Positions 32,345-37,500 of a stretch of DNA of 37,500 nucleotides are shown here, piece after piece. Position numbers and translations under genes: made by a program. The DNA comes from Mesostigma viride (taxonomy: Eukaryota > Streptophyta > Mesostigmatophyceae > Mesostigmatales > Mesostigmataceae): the NCBI GenBank assembly GCA_009746045.1, contig RPFO01000766.1:126001-163500 (forward strand), in the 5' to 3' direction. Under the pieces are notes generated by a model, which was given only the letters and a program-made list of their open reading frames with translations, was not told where the DNA came from and did not search any database. The stretch's first letter is position 1, and every line of letters starts with the position of its first letter.

Positions 32345-32408
32345 GCTGTTACCCTGCTCATGATCATGCCCTGAATTCCATTCTTTGGTGACTTAGTGTT
32401 TTCTTGTT

Positions 32409-34563
32409 TAGGGGCTGGCATGCATGCGTTGGTTGACATGCCATGGATGAAAAACGCCAAGAAGAGTATAAGGCCCCGCTGCCACCAAAAAGCACCCGCT
32501 GGTTGATCAACCAAGGGGATAGCCTGCACAGTGAGACACAAACACAGCAGACCCAGCAAAGCAAAATTCAGGTTGTAAGCGAGTGGAGATTACTTTTGAC
32601 ATGCTTGATGAAGAAATATATAACACACCTTCTATTGTCAACATATAATAAACAACATATATCTATTGTCAACATATAATAAACAAATAGTTGATTGATC
32701 ACCTTATACACCACGTAAACATGCTAGCAGACGCGCTCTTCAGTCCAGTGAAAATCCACGTGCGAAGCAAGTCAGCAGTTACGCAGAAAGCACCATGAAT
32801 GTAAATGACGCCCCAAACCCGTGACAGCAAGCATCCAGAGGGGCTTTCCAAGCCCAGCATATTCCAGAAAAAAGCATCACAGATCCTTGGGCAACGGACG
32901 TTCACACAGGACATTCGAAGGACCATGAAGATGGCGTCCTGCACGGCTAATAAAACGCAACGCTACGCTATGTCTGCGACTAGATGGATTCGGCGAAATG
33001 GAAAGAACGCAACCATGAAAATGCATCAGAAAGAGAGCAGGTAGTACCCCGGTAGGTAGTACGCCTCACCATCGGCATCGCCAGTTACGTCCCGTGGCAA
33101 AAAATCCAGCGTTCTTTCCAATATGATGACACCAGAAACTCGTCGGCCCCACGCCTTCCACGAACAGCAAACTGATTTTACTAGGCACCCAGTACGTAAA
33201 GCAATTAAGCATGATACTACAATACCTAAATCTACAACGACATTCCATTTCCAGGTCGCCATAGCGACGCGGACCTCTCCCACGCAGGTATCACTCCGTT
33301 GACGCACCTCCAGCTCAGAAAATTTCGTACTTGCTCTTCAAACATAAAATTTTGACGTATAAAACCATGGCTGCGCATTCCCCATCCCAATTTTCTAGCG
33401 TACGTTTCCTGCCATCGCCAGCCAGCAAATTGCTCGCGGAGCACGTCACTTTGTTTTTTTCGTCCGGCGGCGTGGCCTGCGGCTGCGTCGTTTCGGTGGT
33501 GTTATGTATCGATTTCGGGTCGTTTCCGTTGGATTTGTGACCGTTGGGGCCGAAGGCCGTTTGTTTTCCGTAGTTTGCTTGTTTTGGATTGGTTGTTTAT
33601 GTGTAGTATTTTGTAGTATTCTGGACGGACGACCCGAGCCGCTAACTTAGCGGGTTTATCGCGGCCGTTGGATCCATCATCGTACGCTCCAGATTGTCGG
33701 CGGCTAACGTTTTAACTTTTTTCATTTTGCCTTCGTATATCGATACCCGTTCTTGTATCGATACTTGAGTTTATTGCCCTTACCCTCCCCCCCACGTTTA
33801 AGATTGGGGTCCGGCCAACCCAGGGCTGCGATCTTAAACCTAAAATCAAATCATTTTATCCAGGGTTGGCGATCTTAAACCTGAGAAGATCTGAAACCTG
33901 AGGGGGCGCGGCGCGGCGCGCCCCGCCGGAGCCCGCCAATTGATGCATGAGTCCTGCTGCCTGCATGAGTGGTATCTTACATTGTGTAATAGACTCTCTG
34001 CTGGCCCCTCGGCCGTCGGCAGGGCTCTCGTTCGTCCTCGGGCCAGGCTCGGGCCTTCATTTTTTCAAAGTCCCAAATGTTTTTACTGTACAGTACTGTA
34101 CTGTAGTCCCGCGCGTGGGCAGTGAGTGGGCCTGGGCGGGCGTGGCCGCGTGGGCACTGGGCACTGTGCCCACTGCCCACGGGGCACTGGGCCGTGGGCA
34201 CCAACGAACTCGACACACGGAATTGCTCTCGAGGCAGGCTCGAGGACACATGCAAATTAAATAAGCGGGCGCGAACCGTTGAACAACCATGGTCTAGTCC
34301 ATATCCATTGGCAGCTCGATTGCGAATACCTTTGTAACAACTTTGGCAAGTGTCTCCTCATACGTGCGCAATGCATAGCACGACTTTAAAAGCAGAGCCT
34401 GGGCATTTGGAACGCGCGTTATTTCCCTGCATGCGGCTAGGCGTGCACATTTTTAAAGTAGGGTTTTGGGTTTAAATTAGTGTACGGCTGCTACTGCTCG
34501 ACTTGTAGTCTCCTACAGTCTTGCAGCATGAGCACGTCATAACAGCTGTCTATAATCTACCAA
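32409..34563. other. Intergenic stretch without a supported gene
   Basis: About 2.1 kb between the LINE flank and the last gene. It contains two tandem copies of TCTATTGTCAACATATAATA plus AAC (32631-32690) and a duplicated GCGATCTTAAACCT block (33827-33885). It also holds the self-complementary run TACTGTACAGTACTGTA (34084-34101) and a GGGCACTG/GTGGGCAC-rich patch (34110-34205). Short frames exist but none has domain or splice support. Confidence 0.5.
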
Positions 34564-37500
34564 ATGTCGCGCCCACCTAGCCCCCCCAGGGAGGAACGTG
34601 AAATCCCTATGGCGAATGGGACTGATGGCCATGAAGGAGACCACGATCCTAACGAGCCGAGCGCCTTTGTTAGGGCAATGGTATGTAATGCTGTGATGAT
34701 TGCATTAAAATAGTCCGTTTTTCTTTCTGCTGGTGCTTGCTGTCAGCTCGCCGAATGCCGTCCCCGCGTGCCTCAAGTTTTGGCGCATACGAATACTCTT
34801 TTTACCGCAGGAGGAAGTCGGCAGACGCTACACGTTCGACTTTGACCCGCTTTGGGGCGTGAAACTTCGCAAGTCCACGCTGCTCGGCTCTTTTGGAATA
34901 GACTACGTAGTCGGCGAGCGCACATGGAACTACGTGTACAAGACGCCCAAGGTCAGGTGGGCTCGGCGGAAAGCGCCACTCAAAGTGGTTTTGACGCCCC
35001 ACGAGAATGATATCCGGGTGGAAACAGCGAAGCTTCCCATCAGCCTGTTCTGCCTTCAGGTATTGCCCACAAGCAAAAAAATAATTATGCATTGCCAGTT
35101 CTGCTTCCTGCCTTTTCCTTTCAATCCCTTTTTTCTGCTTTATCCTTCCCCTTCTACTTCCCCTTTCCCTTCGCCTCCCTTCCCCATTCTGCCCCTATGT
35201 TGATCCCCTCCCCTTCCTCGCTCGCATTCCTGCCTGCCTGTTCGCTGTCATGGCGCATGGCCAAGTGTCGTCCGTGGGACAGTGGGCCAGAGCACCTTCT
35301 CTTCCCATGCCGCCTCGCACACACATCCTTGCTGCTGGGCTGTACATTGGCCATAAATGCATGTGCAGTCAGGTAGGGGAGGCCATGGACCTGGGAGGGA
35401 GGGTGGGAGGCGGATGCAGGAGGTGCCCGGTGGCGAGGTGGATGAGGCGCAGAGGGTGTGCTGGCAGGTGGAAAAGAAATGTTCAACACAGTATTTAAGG
35501 CTGGGCGGGAAAACAAGCTGTCCATGTGGCAACTTACTGGCCAGGCTGGCAGTCACCCGTACCCGGCTGGATGATGGGATGATGGCACGCTTGAGCGTTA
35601 CTTGCACGGCTCATGCACAGGCCATGGGTGGCCGGTGGCGGGCAGGGCATAGAGCGCAGAGGCGAGGGGAGGGGGAGAACTAAGGTACAACAATAGTTTT
35701 TTTCGACGGATGGAGGAAGGGGGAAAACAATTTACTGGAAGGTTGCATAGCTAAGGGTAGGGAAGGGCGTGTAAAGCGGGCGGGACAGGGCGGGAGGGCA
35801 GGATGCCTGGGCTCGTTCGTGGTTGGCCAAACGAGGAGGATGACAGAGGCGCGAGGTGCGGGGAGTCCTTGCTGGAGGTTCCCGACAGGACCTCCCCACA
35901 GGCGTTCTTTTGCTATGGAATGATAAAAAGGTGCCCCCAACAATTTGTGTGGGACTCCCCGTGCACACGCCCACGGAAGGATGCATCATTCCCATCATGC
36001 ACGCCCTGATGGCTGCGTGTGATGACGCGCCCGTGCGCCTACCATCCTGTCCCATCATGCCCACATGCTCAATTCCTCATGCCTGAGCCTCATGGTGCAC
36101 TTATTGTTATTATTATTATTATTATTAATATTATTATTATTATTATTATTATTTATATTATCACCCCCGCTGTGCCCACCCCACATATGCCCACCCCCGC
36201 TGTGTCCACCCCCATGTGCCAACCCCCGCTGTGGCCCCTCCCCCCGTGGCCCCTCCCCCTGTGCGCACCCCTGCGACCTCTGAAGGCCATCACCATCTCA
36301 CAGCATCCCTTGACACACACAGCAGCGGGTGCCCATCCTTCATCCTTGGACATGCGCGTGCCCGTCTTTGACTATTGCCCTGTCCTGTCACCCTTCTCCC
36401 CCCCCAGCTGGTGGTGGGCCACGACTACGCCACCAAGGCCACCGGCGTGCGCTGGCGCGTGACGTCCAAGTGGGGCATCTCAGGCACTGCCGAGCGCAAG
36501 GAGAAGCTGACGCTGTTCCCGGGCCTGGAGGCGCACATGCACTGGGACGCGGCCGTCTCGTGGCCAGAGGTGGACGGGTGAGGGGGGGGTGGCGGTGACG
36601 TGAAGTGGACGGGTGAGAAGGAAGGGGCAGGGGCACATGGCACGAGGGTGATGGGTGCGGGGAGGGGGGGGGGGGTAGGGCAGGCCATTGGGGATTCGTG
36701 GTCCCATGGGTAGGGGCGCTTGGCATGATGGGCCTTGGTGAGGGTGTTTGGCAGGGGTGCAACAAGTTGAGAGGTGTCAGTGGTTCTACCAGTCTTGTCT
36801 TGGGGTCGGCTGCTCTGTCCATGCTCATTGCGACTCGGTCAGGCCACCTGTACACAGCGAATGTTCAGCCTCCAATGAGCCATACGGATATTGCTAGGCT
36901 GTCGGTTGAACACCGGAGGGCGGGCTCGTGTCCTCGGGCGAGCCTGCCACGTGGCACCTTGTCCCATCCGTCTTTTCCCTGAGCGCGCCACATCATTGCC
37001 GTCGTAGATGTCCTACATGAGCTGACTCTGTGAAAGGGTTCCTTGTGGTGTGATTTTTACCTGGAAACCACCAGGGGCACGATAGTTAATCCTCGCTTGC
37101 CACTTGTCATGCCGCGACCGCCGCTGGCCTCGTTGCGTTGATGCTGGCACCGCACGATGACTGGCCATGGCCCATCGGAAGCACGTGTTCCGTCGATAAT
37201 ATCTGGTAGCCGTACATGTCGAATATCAAAGAGACAACCAGCGCCGATACGATGGCTGACGGGCACACCCTGGCAAGGGGCGGCCTCTCCTGGGACTTGT
37301 CCCGCAGGCACGACACCATGTTCCACAACCACCGTGATGTGCTACGCTGCGCCTGAATCTTGCAACATTTTCCACCTGCCCCTGGCCCCACCCCACCACC
37401 CATCTCTGTACATACGTATTGTGTGTGTCTTGTCTACGCCTGCTTCCACCACTTACTATTTACTTCTCTTTTCATTTGGGTCTCCGCAGGAGCGTGGGCG
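34564..37500 (+). CDS. Uncharacterised beta-strand-rich, plant/algal-type protein, 5' part (4 exons)
   Basis: Exons 34564-34680 (donor GTATGT), 34811-35059, 36408-36577 and 37490 to beyond the window; phases 0, 0, 2 match. The start is MSRPPSPPREEREIPMANG with an acidic, disordered leader ending FVRAM. Exon 2 begins EEVGRRYTFDFDPLWGVKL and contains LLGSFGIDYVVGERTWNYVY, alternating hydrophobic and polar residues with many Trp and Tyr. Exon 3 begins LVVGHDYATKATGVRWRVTS and continues KWGISGTAERKEKLTLFPGL. The pattern of short alternating strands resembles a lipid-binding or outer-membrane beta-barrel type protein. It recalls uncharacterised land-plant proteins with a VGHDY-x-T motif, but I cannot name the family securely. 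Exon 4 begins with a residue completing Gly, then SVG. Confidence in the exon structure is high, in function nil. Confidence 0.75.
36103..36163. repeat. ATT trinucleotide microsatellite in intron
   Basis: About 19 copies of TTA/ATT with two interruptions (TATTAATATT, TTTATATT), in the intron between the second and third exons of the gene at 34564. It is followed by degenerate CCCACCCCCGCTGTG units (36164-36265). Confidence 0.92.

Larger units (their letters stand above)
27068..32408 (-). mobile_element. APE-type LINE (non-LTR retrotransposon)
   Basis: A minus-strand element with ORF1 followed by ORF2 (endonuclease then reverse transcriptase) and no LTRs. A 21-bp direct repeat with one mismatch (GTGACTTAGTGTTTTCYTGT plus T) is at 27068-27088 and 32388-32408. 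If these are target-site duplications, the element itself is 27089-32387, with a 5' UTR of about 360 bp and a 3' tail of about 180 bp. A clear poly(A) tail is not seen at the 3' end. The reading frames are interrupted by frameshifts, four of them in G/C homopolymers. I could not assign a LINE clade by eye. Confidence 0.85.

Noticed and set aside
33331-33540. 69-codon plus-strand frame
   Set aside because: No domain, no splice partner and no supporting neighbours; its length is expected by chance.

Overview
The window is eukaryotic nuclear DNA. Protein-coding information sits in short exons with GT-AG introns and conserved reading phases. Long tandem-repeat arrays fill the introns, and an APE-type LINE and several inverted-repeat elements are present. 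There are no bacterial-style operons, rRNAs or recognisable tRNAs. Gene content (a GT29 sialyltransferase-like protein, an RNI-type LRR protein and a protein that looks like an uncharacterised plant/algal family) suggests a unicellular alga, probably of the green lineage. That assignment is an inference with low confidence.

Layout. 1-2.6 kb: a possible small basic secreted or membrane protein (+), a zinc-ribbon-like exon on the opposite strand, and a CA-rich minisatellite. 2.6-15.7 kb: one plus-strand gene of eight phase-compatible exons (1011 nt of coding sequence spread over 13 kb). It encodes a GT29 glycosyltransferase with recognisable sialyl motifs L, S, III and VS. Introns 2, 3, 5 and 6 hold different minisatellites with units of 8, 37, 9, 17, 48, 51, 47 and 12 bp. 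15.7-18.2 kb: a 2.3-kb element with long imperfect terminal inverted repeats, flanked on both sides by TTAA arrays and starting about 15 nt after the GT29 stop codon. 18.4-22.6 kb: four 3'-terminal exons of a minus-strand LRR gene; one intron carries a 26-bp minisatellite and a 383-bp MITE-like element. 25.0-26.4 kb: a two-exon minus-strand gene for a C2HC zinc-finger plus coiled-coil protein. 27.1-32.4 kb: a minus-strand LINE with ORF1 and an endonuclease/reverse-transcriptase ORF2, broken by frameshifts of which four fall in G/C homopolymers. 34.6 kb to the window end: the first four exons of a plus-strand, beta-strand-rich protein of unknown function that continues past the edge.

The genes do not form an evident pathway. 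The strongest theme is structural. Exon edges are repeatedly duplicated in tandem (GT29 exon 2 donor, LRR exon 2 donor, LRR stop codon), and introns have become nurseries for minisatellites while coding exons and splice phases stay intact. Very long open frames across the arrays (for example 3772-7659 and the complement of 8189-10330) are by-products of repeats that lack stop codons and are not called as genes.
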